The notes under the pieces: model-generated
Told to the model about the DNA's origin: nothing
What the model saw: only the letters and a program-made list of their open reading frames with translations
The model's database searches: none
Origin: Ochotona curzoniae
Lineage: Eukaryota; Chordata; Mammalia; Lagomorpha; Ochotonidae
Assembly (NCBI RefSeq): GCF_017591425.1
Contig: NW_024466607.1
Span: forward strand, 17,678,501 to 17,742,500
Direction: 5' to 3'
Length of the DNA: 64,000 bases
Shown here: piece by piece, positions 11,841 through 23,300 of the stretch
How the letters are laid out: every line of letters begins with the position of its first letter
How positions within the stretch are numbered: position 1 is the first letter of the stretch
Translations under genes and position numbers: made by a program

Positions 11841-13401
11841 GCATGTGGCAGCATAGATCTGACAGGCGGAACAGCTGCTGGCACAGAGGGGCAGGGCCGG
11901 GTAGAGGCCACATGTCCCACAGCCGGCAATGCAGAAGAGCCACCTGGCCTAAGGTCACTGGGGAGTGTCTCTGAACATGGACAGGCTGCAACCAGGTAGG
12001 CAGGAAGGGGAATGGGCCTGACAAGGCCTAGGGCTAGCAGCCCTGTTGGTGACACCCACAGCCCAGGAAGAGCTTGGCAGAGGAAGCGGCAGTTGGCCAG
12101 CCATGGGGACCTGGTGATGCTGCAGGATGCAGGCTGCCACCTGCATCCTGGGCTAGGAAGGTTCACATCTTAACATGACGGCAGCTCCAGCTGGCCAGCA
12201 TGAGGACATGGGGCTATCGGGTATAGGTCCACGGCTCAAGGGCTGGCAAAGGCCATCAGATCATGCACCCCTCCACAGGTGAGGCCTCCTGTCCCTTGGG
12301 CCTCAGCTGGAGCCTGAGCTCTCAGCCAGGCTGGCCTGTTGTGAGGGCCTCCGTCATAAGGAAAGCAAGTTCTCATTACGAAACAGCTGCACGCAGCATC
12401 ATATGCCCCTACATAGTGACACCTGAAAACCAGCTCCAGAGCAAGACTTCAACACGTGTCCTGGGCATGTCCCTGAAGCCATCTGCCTGTTCAGGAACCT
12501 AAGTAAGTCATTTATTTAAATATACATTGAGAGGAAAAGCAACATGCCATTCTGATAAAATTTCGGCCCATAATGGCTGGGATTCTTCACCAAGAAACCT
12601 GAGGACAGACAGATATAGCCAGGGTTCTTGACAGATTTTTTTAAAAAGTACCTAAGTCTTCTTAGATTGCTTCTGCAGCACCCCAGCACTCATGCCCCGT
12701 TTAGAGCTGCCCTGTGCTCCAGATGCTTGATGGCTTGAAGCTCTGAGCCAGGGAGGGGCAGCCATGGAAACAGGAGACTCAGAGCCACGGGCTGCCCTCC
12801 TTCTGAGTCCTAAGAGCCCACTCTGTGCATGGGCAAGGAGCAAAAAGAAAACACCAGAAAAGTTTTGATGCTTGTCAAAGGTCTATCTGTGACAGGAGAA
12901 GTCACAAAAACCTGAGGCCAAGTCCAAGAAAAAGAGTGGGGCAGGTTCCCGGCTTTCCCACCTTCCTCCATGACCCCACCTCTAAGACCCCCAGGAAAAC
13001 CACCTCCTGGGGCCTACCGAGCCAGGCAGCTCACTTCTCGCCCCTCCAAGGTGGCCAACATGCATGCCCACTGGGTAAAGACGACCTAAACCAGATGGAG
13101 TGGTGGTGGGGGGTGGGATCAATCTGGCCCTAACCCCCAACCATACAGACTTGAGCAAAGACTCTTGTTCTCATGGGCACAATGGCCGTTTCAGCAGGAG
13201 ACAAGATCTCCAGAACATGCTGAAAACTGCGGTTCTTGTTCCAGACATTCCACAGCAGAGCCTGAGCCTGCCAAAGCCCAGGGCCACACTCAGCGTGGGC
13301 AGTGACAGCTCCCAGGACATGCCTGACCCAGCGCGGATCCCTGTGGCCACAGCTTTACCCCAGCTTTCCTGCCTGTGTGCAGCCATCAGGTGCACCTAAG
13401 A

Positions 13402-13718
13402 AGCAAGGCTGGGAAGCTGGCACACTCAATAGGCTAATCCTCCACCTGCAAGTGCCAGCATCCCAAAGAACTGCAAGTTTGTGCCTCAGTTGCTCCTTTG
13501 ACCCAGCTCCCTGCTTGTGGCCTGGGAACGCAGTGCAGGACGGCCTAAGTCCTTGGGACATTGCACCCTGTCACAGACCCAGAAGAAGTTCCTGGCTCCT
13601 TGCTTCAGAATGGCTCAGCTCTGGCCATTGTGGCCACTTGGAGAGTAAACCAGCAGTTTTCTCTCAGCTCCTTTTTCTCTAGGAATCTGCCTTTCAAATA
13701 AAAAGTAAATAATTAAGA
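13402..13718 (+). mobile_element. C-type SINE
   Basis: Sense copy: CCAGCTCCCTGCTTGTGGCCTGGGAACGCAG, then AGTAAACCAGCAG and CTGCCTTTCAAATAAAAAG. Confidence 0.85.
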
Positions 13719-13854
13719 AAAAAGATGTAAAACAAAACCAAAAATACAGCGACAGCAAGGCTGACAAAGAAAGCCAGGGCTGGGAGCGTCACCACCGACA
13801 TGTGTAGAAAAAGGCACAGCCAACTCAGCTGCTTCCTTTATTGCCCACAAGCAA

Positions 13855-14035
13855 GGCCTCCAAGGTCACACTGCCTGGCTCTACCGCTCACCAACTGGGT
13901 GACCTTGGCTGGGCTCCTCGCCCTCTCTGGCCCAATTCCCTTATCTAGAAAATGGAGGTACCATGGACACCTGTTCCCCAGAGTGGCTCTGGCTGGCACT
14001 GAGCAAACACTACATAGCTGCCCATGTCTTGTCAT
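13855..14035 (+). mobile_element. MIR element
   Basis: CACTGCCTGGCTCTACCGCTCACC, AACTGGGTGACCTTGGC, CCCTTATCTAGAAAATGG and GCACTGAGCAAACACTACATAG follow the core order of the pan-mammalian MIR SINE. Confidence 0.75.
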
Positions 14036-14149
14036 CATCCATGTCAGAGGCTCTGCCAGCAGAACAGGGGGCTGGAGGGTCACAGGATTTGGCCTCAGGG
14101 GGGGATAAAAAAGTGGCATGATGAAGTGCTTTAAAAGGAACACCGTTGG

Positions 14150-14472
14150 AGACGGCACTGGGGCTCAGCAGGTTTAGGCAGTCTGCGACACCAGCATCCC
14201 AATCTGCATTCTGGCTGCTCTGCTTCTGATCCAGCTCCCTGCTAATGACCCGGAAAAGCAGCAGAAGATGGCCAAGTCCTTGGGTCCCTGTACCTATGTA
14301 GGAGACTCAAGTAAAGTTCCTGGCTTTCACATGGCGCAGCCCTGGCTTAGCCCTGGCTTTTGTGGTTATCTTGGGAGAAAACCAGTCTATGGGAGATCTC
14401 TCTCCCTCTCATTTCCCCCACCCTCTCTGTAATTCCCCTTTCAATTAAATCAGCGAATATCTTTTTTTTAAA
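14150..14472 (+). mobile_element. C-type SINE, diverged
   Basis: Sense copy: GATCCAGCTCCCTGCTAATGACC, GAGACTCAAGTAAAGTTCCTGGC and CCTTTCAATTAAATC, with an A-rich tail. Confidence 0.75.
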
Positions 14473-15480
14473 AAAAAATGCATCAAAGAAAGGTTTGCAA
14501 AGCAACAGCACAGATGGAGGATGAGGCAGCGCAGATCCTCGCTGCACACTATCACTCTAATTCCCCAGGCTGCTGTGTGGGTGCTGGAGGAGAAGCCTGC
14601 AATGAAGAAGGTGCTCCCTGCACCTCTCCACGCATCCTGCCTCCTTTCTGGGATCCCTCAGTCTGTGCTCTCCAGCCCCGGAATTGAGCACTGGCCCCTG
14701 CCCATTCCATGCTTCTGAGGCGCCAGCGTGAGCTCAGCTCCACTGCTAGCATGTGCGCAGCTGGACACAACCCCTAGGCCATAGGAAGAATCGCTCCCCC
14801 ATCTTCTGTCCATCCTGCCTGCTACGTATGATCCTCTTCCATGCTGAACTGGGATGACCTGTCATGTACCTGTGGCCACTTGGCAGGGCATCCCCCCATG
14901 GAGCACCCAGTACCACACCTAACAGACCCTCACAGCCCACTGTGTTTGCGCTCTGGGGGCAGCATCCTGTCTTACTGACCTGTTCTTCTACAGCCACTGG
15001 AAGTATCCAGAGGGATGCCCACACAGAACAGGTTCAATGGTTCTCAAACAAGGGTGACTCTGCCTCCCTAAGAAACAGGTGGCAGCGTCCTGTACCATCT
15101 GGGGTTGCACATGCCAGGATGTGAGGCAGCATAAGACAGAGCACGGACTGCCCTCACCACCAAGGACCATGTGGTCCCAAAGGCAACAGGGCCAGGTAGG
15201 AAAACTCAGAGCTGTCAGGTAGGAGCCTCGGGGCGACTCCCCCGCCCCTCTGCACTGGTGAAGGAGACTAACTCTGGAAACTGCAATTCAGCTCTCTCTC
15301 ACATAGGGTCAGGGAAACCAACTCAACAGTGGTGCTGTGGAAATGCCCTCCTCCCTGCTCCGGCTGTCAGGGCTACAGCGCAGGGCTGTGCCTCACTGGC
15401 TGCTCCTTGCCCGAGGGTTGCTCAAGAAATCTCCACTAAGGCCCCAGCCAGAAAGGGAAACCTCTGATGCAACTCACATG

Positions 15481-15557
15481 CAGGGCCTTCAACAAGTACA
15501 TGGAAAACACTTACTCCAGAAAAAACAACCAACAACTATGTGTGGAAATCAACATGG
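15481..15557. mobile_element. MITE-like remnant copy 2, left part
   Basis: GGGCCTTCAACAAGTACATGG is the left end and TGTGTGGAAATCAACATGG the body of the same family as 11,714-11,840. A SINE separates it from its right part at 15,829. Confidence 0.55.
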
Positions 15558-15828
15558 TTTTAAAAAATGTTTATTTATTCTTGCCCTACTTGAAAGACAG
15601 CATCTCCTCTCTCTCGGGAGGGGAGGAGTGTTCTTCCATCTGTTGCTTTACTAGACTCAATACAAGTCCCCCACGTGGTCCTGAGCATTGGAGTCAGTAA
15701 CTGCTGCCTTCCAGGTGCATTGGGAGGAAGCTGGATCAGACCCAGAGCAGGTGGACTCAAATCTGGCCGTCAGATATGGGATATGGGCTTCCCAAGGGGC
15801 AGCTTAACCTTGCCTCACAATGCCTGCC
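15558..15828 (-). mobile_element. C-type SINE inside MITE-like element
   Basis: Antisense: TTTAAAAAATGTTTATTTATTC, CTGCTGCCTTCCAGGTGCATTGGGAGG and AGCTTAACCTTGCCTCACAATG. It splits the older DNA-transposon remnant. Confidence 0.65.
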
Positions 15829-15908
15829 CTTCAAAATTGTGTCTACACCAAAACACACTTGTCTTTTAACTCTCTCCCTGCCCACAAACTTTCTGAAGTG
15901 CCCTTAGT
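15829..15908. mobile_element. MITE-like remnant copy 2, right part
   Basis: TTCAAAATTGTGTCTACACC and CACAAACTTTCTGAAGTGCCC continue the body and right terminal repeat of the element started at 15,481. Confidence 0.55.
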
Positions 15909-16377
15909 ATGCGCGAACTGGCTGGCAAATCATTTTACATTTCTTTAATGCTATCAACAGCCATGAAATGACCGGAACCTCACACTGTGGACCTAAAAAA
16001 ATGATCAAAAAGGAAAATCAGAATCATTCAGCTGGGGAAAAAAACAAGGAGAGGCAGCCACAGATATAGAGGGGTCAGAAGAAGGTGCCCTCAGTGGACA
16101 GAGGGGTGGACAAAGCAAGGTGGGAGCCGAGAAGACACTGGGTACCTGGTGTCTTGGGCCTGGGTCCCACTCAAGTGCTGCACCTGCTCACCAGACTACA
16201 CAAAGCCTGCTCATGCTCCTCTCATTTGCCAAATGGAAACAATTCCTTCCACCCAGGGTTCCCATGAGTTCATCAAGACTGAGCGCAAGAGCCAGCACTT
16301 GGAGGTCTCTAGAAGAGCAGCTGCCAGAGCCGCACACTGACTACTACTGAAACCTGGGGCAAAATAAAGCCAGTGGG

Positions 16378-16660
16378 GGCAGGGCAGCGGGTTAAGCTGC
16401 TGCTTGACAATAAGAGCATCCCATACCAGAGCAATGGGTCGAACCCTGGCTGTTCTTTCTGATTGAGCTTCCTGCTAACATGCCACTTTAGGGAGCAGGT
16501 AATGGCCCAACTAGGTCGGTTTACTGCCTCCCATGTGGGAGACCTGGACGAACTTCTGGGCTCCTGTCTGACCCAGTCTTGGCTGTTGAGGTTATCTGGG
16601 GACTGAGCTACCAAATGGAAGATCTCTGTCACTCTGCCTTTCAAATCAGTCATCGTCAAA
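16378..16660 (+). mobile_element. C-type SINE, diverged
   Basis: Sense: GGCAGCGGGTTAAGCTGCTGC, TGAGCTTCCTGCTAACATG and CTGCCTTTCAAATCAGTC. It is followed by an A/G-rich tail (A)n(GAAAAAA)n to 16,695. Confidence 0.75.
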
Positions 16661-16696
16661 AAAAAAAAAAAGAAAAAAGAAAAAAGAAAAAAGAAG

Positions 16697-17014
16697 GGGC
16701 CAGTGCGATAGTTCAGCAGCTTAAAGTCTTCACTTTGCACACACCAGAATAACATCTGAGCGCCAGTTTGTGGAGCGCCTGGCTGCTCCACTTCACAGCC
16801 AGCTCCCTGTTCATAGCCTGGAAAAGCAGTACAGGATGGCCCAAAGCCTTGGGACCCTGCACCTGCATGAGACACCAAGAAGCTCCTGGCTCCTGGCTTT
16901 GGATCAGCTCTGGCTGTTGTGGACACTTGGGGGGGTGAACCAGCAGACAGAAGATACTTCTGTGTTTCCTCTTTGTAAATCAGCCTTTCTAATAAAAATA
17001 AATAAATCTTTAAA
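16697..17014 (+). mobile_element. C-type SINE
   Basis: A sense full-length copy, from GGGGCCAGTGCGATAGTTC to TAATAAAAATAAATAAATC. It inserted at the A-rich tail of the preceding SINE. An antisense head fragment (TTTTTATTTGAAAGGCAAATTTAC) follows at 17,015-17,130. Confidence 0.85.
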
Positions 17015-18444
17015 TTTTTTTTAAATTTTTATTTGAAAGGCAAATTTACACAAAGAGAAAGAAAGTGATCTTCTACCCACTGGTTCACTCCCTAAATGAC
17101 AAGAGCAAGTGCAGTCCAAAGTTGCAGAGCTAGTCCCACCCCCCGCCCCCGCTTTTTTTTAACCATTATGCACTCTAGGAAGAAGGCCAAAGGTAGAAAA
17201 AGAATGCAAACAAGACAGACAGGGAAATGTTTAACCTACTCCAGAAAGGCAATTACTTTAGCACTTGTGAAATGTCCTTCTATGGGACTCCTAGATGCAA
17301 ACAATGAGACAGCAACAGGGATCACTGGGTGCCTGCACACCCCCAGAGGGTCCCCCCAAAACCCAGCATCCTTAGAGGCACTCCTTGTGGTCCCCACAGC
17401 CCATGGGAAAGAAGGGATCACCCTAGCATCCTGGGGAGGAAACTACTGGCCATGTTGCTCTAGGGCAGGTGCCTGGTCAGACTGAATCTGGGACCTGGGA
17501 TCCTGCTATTTTTAACGACTTATAAAATTTCTTCAACTTCTTCATGCTAAAGAGTTCTGCCAGGGACTTTAAGCAGATCATTAAGGTGGCAGAGGCTCAC
17601 AGGGCCACCCCTGGCCATCAGAGGCCGGAGTAGTCCGAGAAGCCTACATGGTGGAATTATTCCACAACTCAGAACTGTCCCCTCTCTCGGACAACTTCCT
17701 TTTTGCCCTGAGTTTGCTCCAAATGAGTGAAGTTAGATCAGCATTACGGAGCAAAGCTACCAGATAAATCGGCACTTAAATAACCTGAAAGTTTCTAAAC
17801 ACGCTGTCCCTGGTTGAGCCAGTCAGCAAGCTGGCATCACCTACACCACTTGGCCCTTGGGCACAAGGCCACTGTGGGACAGAGGGACACTCTTTCCTTG
17901 GCTGGCCCTCTTGAGGGAGGAACGGACATGGACAGGCAACTGGTTGTACAGCCTCCAGTTCCAAACGGAGCCACTGCTGTCTCTCGTAGTTTCACTAGGA
18001 AGGACTGACCACCGAGCGAGAGGGTCCTGGGAGTCCAGCGAGCAGGCAGAGGCTCTCAAAGCATTAGCACCTGCCAGAGACTGTTCCTTAACTGAGGAGG
18101 AAAACGCAATGCACAATTTGCAAGGGAGAGGTGTCCCCTTCAACAGCACGGAATTGCCTGTCCCCACCCCCATCACTGACAGTGGGACAGCCCCGATGTC
18201 ACACACCTCCCAGTTGGTAAGCAACCCACAATGTAGGGTGCTGCTTATGCACTATTCTTGCCAATGAAAAACTTGAATCCAATTGCTCCAGCAGATCCAA
18301 ACGCAGAAAACAGCTCAAATACCAAAATAAGGCAACACATGGTAACCCAAGAGCACAAGCCAGACACGCTCCTCAAGTGACTTAAAAATGGCCAGACACA
18401 GTGTGTGGACCTCGACTGGAACATGGTTCTTAAGAACTGAGCTT

Positions 18445-18779
18445 GGGCCCAGCGCGGTGGCGCAAGTGGTTAAGGTCCTCGCCTAGCACGCCCGGGATCC
18501 CATATGGGCGCCGGTTCTAATCCCGGCAGCCCCGCTTCCCTTCCAGCTCCCTGCCTGTGGCCCGGGAAAGCAGTCGAGGACGGCCCAAGGCTTTGGGAAC
18601 CTGCACCCGCGTGGGAGACCCGGAAGAGGCTCCTGGCTTCGGATCGGCATACCATCGGCTGTTGCGCTCACTTGGGGAGTGAGTCATCGGACGGAAGATC
18701 TTCCTCTCTGTCTCTCCTCTCTGTATATCCGCCTTTCCAATAAAAAAATAATAAAAATAAATCTTTAAAAAAAAAAAAA
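18445..18779 (+). mobile_element. Young full-length C-type SINE with target-site duplication
   Basis: One of the two least diverged copies. The tRNA-like head has an A box TGGCGCAAGTGG and a B box GGTTCTAATCC (18,513-18,523), the RNA polymerase III promoter. It ends with a long A tail. A perfect 12-bp duplication AAGAACTGAGCT flanks it (18,432-18,443 and 18,780-18,791). It landed at the edge of an older 5'-truncated SINE. Confidence 0.95.
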
Positions 18780-18784
18780 AAGAA

Positions 18785-18920
18785 CTGAGCTCCTGGCTTC
18801 AGATCAGCTCAGCTCTGGCAGTTGTTGTGGCTACTTGGGGAGTGAACCAGTGGATGGAAGATCTTTCTCTGTCTCTCCTTCTCTCTGTAAAATCTGACTT
18901 TCCAATTAAAAAAAAAAAAA
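18785..18920 (+). mobile_element. 5'-truncated C-type SINE
   Basis: Only the 3' portion is present, from about CTCCTGGCTTCAGATCAGC to an A tail. The AACTGAGC word before it recurs just after the tail (about 18,920), so it appears to have its own short target duplication and predates the insertion at 18,445. Confidence 0.8.
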
Positions 18921-20035
18921 ACTGAGCCATAGGAGATTTGAGATTTTGTGGGAAATGTGAATATGGAGGGGATATTAGTTGCTGTTCCAGATTTCTTGAT
19001 AGTTTTCTTAGGCCGTTATGTCAGAAGCTGTCTTTATCCACAGCAGACTCAGCTGCTAGGAACCATCACAGGACTCCCCACTGAGGTTAAGCTCCCAACG
19101 CTGGTATAGAGCCTGTGACTAGACTTTGGGCTTCAGGAAAAAAAGCTGTCACTTCTTGGTGCTAATAGCGTTTCCGTAAAACACTGACACATTTCTTCCA
19201 GTTGGCTGCTCTCTCTATCTGTGCCACGAAAACAGGCCAACTTAACCCTAGCTCCCAAAACACCTGCTCTGTTTCACACCAATTCTGCCTCCACCTCAGC
19301 TCAGAGCCCTGCTGTGCAGGGTGGAGGTGGCCCAGGCTTGCTTTGTGCTCACACAACCTGAGAATAAACACTCTCTGTGCCAACACACACACAGGCCAGT
19401 GCCGACCTTGGGCTAGCAGCAGGAGGCTCCCCCGGCACCCCAACTGTGTGCATACAGGCCTGCCTGGCCCAGCTCTGCTGTAATTCTAATCTGAGCGATG
19501 CTGTGGAGTCTCAGGCTGCGGCCCAAGTCACCCAGGCAGGAAGAAGTGCTCGGCAGGGCAGTACTGAGCCCCAGGGTGCACAGTGGTCCTCTCTCCAGCA
19601 GACACAGTCACTGCCAGCGACTCCCCAGGAAGCCCAGCATCAGAAACTGTTGCGTGAGCTAGCATCTGAGTCTGTAGTGGTCTCTGCCTGTTCGTGGAGG
19701 ACACCTAGGCTAGAGCCTCTGGGAAGCCAGCTGGGCTAATGGGGCGAGGCCGGCATGTGACACTTCAAGGGTGGGATCCTGCAGCGAGTTTCTGGGGCCA
19801 ACAGAAGAGGCTACACGTCTGATGACTCTGAGCTGGCTGCAAGGGATTCCCACTCCCCGCTCCCCACCAAGGAAGGCATCTACCAGTGCCTGGAAGATAA
19901 ATCCTTGTGCAAACCACATCCTCCCCAGAGACATGTCCTCCACACAGCTTCCTCTGGGACAAATCTTCCACACAGCAATTTGTAGGTAAAGAAAAGCAGG
20001 TTTTTCTGGGCACAGGGCATCAAAAGCAACTAAGG

Positions 20036-20335
20036 GACCAGCATTTTGGCACAGTGCATTAAGCCAGCACTTGTGACACCAATATTCCTTAAACATCCCA
20101 CATCCATCTCAGATCACAACGCTGGTTCAAGTCTGGTTGTTCTGCTTCAAATCCAAAATAACGCACCTGGGAAGGCAGCAGGGGATGGCCCGGCAGGACG
20201 GGGAGTTTCTGATAGTAACCTTTGGCCTGGCTCAGCCCGTGGCTGTTGCGGGCATTTGGGAATGAACCAGTGGATGAAAGATCTCTCTGGCACTCTGCCT
20301 TTGAAATACATACATAAATAAATCTGTCTTTTAAA
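20036..20335 (+). mobile_element. C-type SINE
   Basis: Sense: GGGACCAGCATTTTGGCACAGTGC to GCCTTTGAAATACATACATAAATAAATC. The middle is shortened. Confidence 0.75.
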
Positions 20336-22519
20336 ACAGAAGCACAGAGACAGTGGTCTGAGGAGTGGGTGACATCAGAGCTGTGAAGTGAGGCAAGCTC
20401 CCCCACAGGTGCCTGGCAGAGGGGCCAAGAAGGAACAGTGCCTGGCATCAGAACCAGGAAGCCCGGAGGGGCGAGCCGGTGCTGGGTGCAGGGCTCCAGG
20501 GACACAACAGGACAACTCTGGCCCCAGAGGGGACAGGCCTGTCAACCTGCCCAGCCGGGACTGATGGTTATCTCACTTTGCTTGAAGAAGACAACGGGAT
20601 TAGTGAAGGCCACAGTGGCCTTATCTTAACACACCCCACCCCTCCACCCCCTCTGAGGGCTGTCAGGGAGGCCAGGGCTCCGTGCCCAGGGGACTGAAAG
20701 TCAAGGGCAGAGCCAAGTAGTTCACAGAGATCTCCTGAGGCCACCTCCAGGCCTCTCTTTTTCCCCTGGCAAAGTTCGCTCTAAGGTGTCAAGCAGCCCC
20801 CTTGTTCCCTCCTCTTCCCAGCAATTCAAAAAGGCAAAGGCCAGGTTCTAGCTCAAGTGCACCAAGAAGTCTGGAGAGAAGAAAGGCACTTCCTGGCCTG
20901 GGGGGGGAGGGGGGTTCCAGTGAGCAGGCTCCTCCCCACAGCCCTGGCACCTAGGCCTGCTCCATCCATGATGCTCTTGCTCTCCTGTCCAGGGCACACT
21001 TTGCTTCCCAAGCCTATCACTCCTCCCTCAGGCTGTCCCACCCCTGCCAGTTGTTTCCATAAGTTCTGTCCATAACCGGTCTTAACACCAAACATGACTC
21101 TACATCTCAACCACAGCGGGATCGGCACCTGCGTTCACACTGAAGCTTACCAAGAGCGTCCCTCGAGACTGACAGGGCCGGCACGGCCGCTGGGACACAG
21201 GCAGCTCAGCACACCTGGCTGAGTCCCTTGCAGGCACATTTCCCTCTCAGAATCACGAGCATCAAACCGTCAGGGCCACAACAGGCCAAAGTTAGGCTAA
21301 AAAATCCTGAGTTAGGAAACAAAAAATCCAGCCTCCAGAGAGAAAGAGAGAGGCAGGCTGGCGAGTCCACGGCATTGGGGAGGGTCGCCGGGAGTTCTCA
21401 GAAGCTCTTGGGACACACACACACACTCACATGTTGGCAGCTAGCACGGTTGAGCTGCCACAAACGATGGCTGTGGGCACAAGTGCCTATTTGTCCAGCA
21501 GAGAAAATAGCCAGCCGGATGGTGGTGGTGATGGCAAAAAAATACACAGTTGTGCCCATATTGCAAGATCGTCCCCAAAGTCAGGCTCACCCAGAGCCTG
21601 GGCGAATTCACCCAAAGAAATGCCACGTTGACAGATAAGTATAGTGGTCACACACTGGCTACTGGGCCCAGCAAGGTACACAGCTGCCAGGGCCACCCAG
21701 GGCTGCAGGGGCACACTTTCTGCAGGAAGTTTGGTGAACACGGTCACTGCACAGTCATAACCTTTCCTTCTCCCCTCTAAGGCATTCCCAGGGACACTGT
21801 TTCAAAGCCACAGAACACGCACACTTGAGTAAGGGGAGAGATGTGAGTCAAGAAAATCACTCAGCCACCAGTTCTTATAAACCCACCACAACAGCGCAGG
21901 GCTGCTGGCAATCCAGAATGCCATCTGGGGTCCCCTATGCCTCCAACTCTGTAAGAAGGGGTCCTGGTGGCTCAGCACTGGGGGGTCTGGATCTCCCCGG
22001 GCCCTCTGAGCCACCCGTGCCAAGCAGGGAAACGTGCGATACAAATAATCAAAATGGGCCGCCCGCACTTCATTAGGAAAGCTGCGGTGGAGATGACACA
22101 GGTGGGCCTGCTAGGGAAGGAAGAAGGGAAAGGCACGGGAGGCGGTGACCCAGGCGGGTCTCGCCTCGACCAAAAGAAAAGCAAGGCTACTAGGGGGGCA
22201 GAGGGACCACGGGTGTGTGTATGAGCGCGCAGGTGAGGGGTCGACAAGACAGGGAAGGAGAAGCATGTGAAGGCCAAGCCTTGTGGAGTGAGGGTGCGGA
22301 AAACAGCCCAGCATCTGGCCGAGGTCTTATAACAAGTGGGTTCCGAACGCTAACCGGGAGCTTTTCACCAGATGTACCAAAGAGGACGATGGCTCCAGGC
22401 CGGAGAGAGGAGTTCACCCTAATTCTCGACCACAAGGTAGGAGGGGCGACTGAGGCTAGCACTTCACAGACCAGTCAGCTGGAGAGGAGACACTGACCCA
22501 CACTGACGCCGCTCGAGAG

Positions 22520-23300
22520 GGTGAGGGGGTGCTCGAGACCTTGAGGCTGGGGGTGTCGCCGCCCCCCACCCCGGGAATGCCCAGCTTGGAGCTCGCGGGG
22601 CGAGAAAGGTTCTATTCTGCCCGAAAGCCACGGGAACCCAGGCCCTAACTCTTGCGCCCGGGAGGGTCTCCGGAGCGGAGCTGGGCCCGAGGCTCTCCGC
22701 GCAAGGCCTCAGGAAGGGGCGAGAGGGGTCCCAGACTCACGCATCAACGTGCTGAAGGCCACGACGCCGAGCAGCCCCTGCAGGAAGATGCCGAAACTGT
22801 GCATGAGCGCGCCGCTCTCGCAGCGGCCCGCCCCGGCCGCCGTGGTGGAGGGCGGCCCGCCCGGCACCCCGCGGCTCGCGTTCCCGAAAGGGCCCTGCAT
22901 GGCGGGCCTGGCGGGAGAGGCGCGGGGCGCCACGGCCCGGCCCGGCCTCGCTGCCTGCCCCGGGGCCGCGTCGCCGAGCCCGCAGCCGCGGGAGCCCGAG
23001 CCGGGGAGCCGGGACCTCCGCCCGCTGCCGCCTCGGCGCCGCGCGTCACCCGACGTCTGAGATCGCAGCGCACGATTGGCCCTGCGCGGCGCGGAGAGGC
23101 GGGTCCCTGCGCTCCGAGTCTCCTTACCCCCCGCCTCCCAGGGGCCGGGGCTCCGGCGCGGCGCCCGAGGGGGTCCCGGCCGCGCAGGTGAGACGGGCCA
23201 GGTGAGCTGGCGCAGCGCGGCGGGTGGGAGGACCCCCGAGTTCCAAGTCGGGATTCCCGAGCCGGGGCGGGGAATGGAGAGGGGGTGCTCCACTCACTTT
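22520..23300 (-). promoter_or_regulatory. STIMATE: CpG island promoter of STIMATE
   Basis: This is a sharply bounded, very GC-rich and CpG-dense block around the STIMATE start codon, unlike the CpG-poor surroundings. On the minus strand there is a CCAAT box (ATTGG on + at 23,075-23,079), a CRE-like GACGTC (23,052-23,057) and a TGACGCGC half-site next to it, 150-180 bases upstream of the ATG. No TATA box is evident. This is the usual form of a housekeeping promoter. The transcription start is not determined. Confidence 0.8.
22741..22900 (-). CDS. STIMATE: STIMATE (TMEM110) first coding exon
   Basis: The exon encodes 53 complete residues plus one base: [40 protein letters not shown] and [13 protein letters not shown], then donor C/GTGAGT. 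It matches the N-terminus of human STIMATE (TMEM110) almost throughout from memory; [18 protein letters not shown] begins the first membrane segment. STIMATE is a multipass ER protein at ER-plasma-membrane junctions that promotes STIM1 activation and store-operated calcium entry. The ATG has G at -3. The frame stays open upstream for more than 100 codons, so the start rests on homology. The exon lies in a CpG island, downstream of and on the same strand as SFMBT1, as in human. Confidence 0.95.

Larger units (their letters stand above)
1..22740 (-). other. STIMATE: STIMATE intron 1 (partial): mostly repeats and single-copy DNA
   Basis: From the donor at 22,740 to the window start I find no segment encoding the expected second STIMATE exon, so this is read as part of a long first intron. 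It holds about 20 SINEs, an antisense L1, a DNA-transposon remnant pair, one MIR and simple repeats, listed separately. I recognise nothing in 1-535, 730-3,120, 3,505-5,040, 5,565-6,730, 9,665-10,330, 10,655-11,360, 11,845-13,400, 14,475-15,475, 15,915-16,375, 17,130-18,430, 18,925-20,030 and 20,340-22,500 beyond single-copy intronic sequence. Confidence 0.7.

Noticed and set aside
18445..18530. tRNA-like sequence with A and B boxes
   Set aside because: It is the tRNA-derived head of a SINE: the body, A tail and flanking duplication show a retroposon, not a tRNA gene. The same holds for all similar heads in the window.
22652..23191. 179-codon plus-strand open frame rich in Arg, Gly, Ala and Pro in the CpG island
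   Set aside because: It is antisense to STIMATE exon 1; high GC removes stop codons. The composition is what GC-rich shadow frames give.
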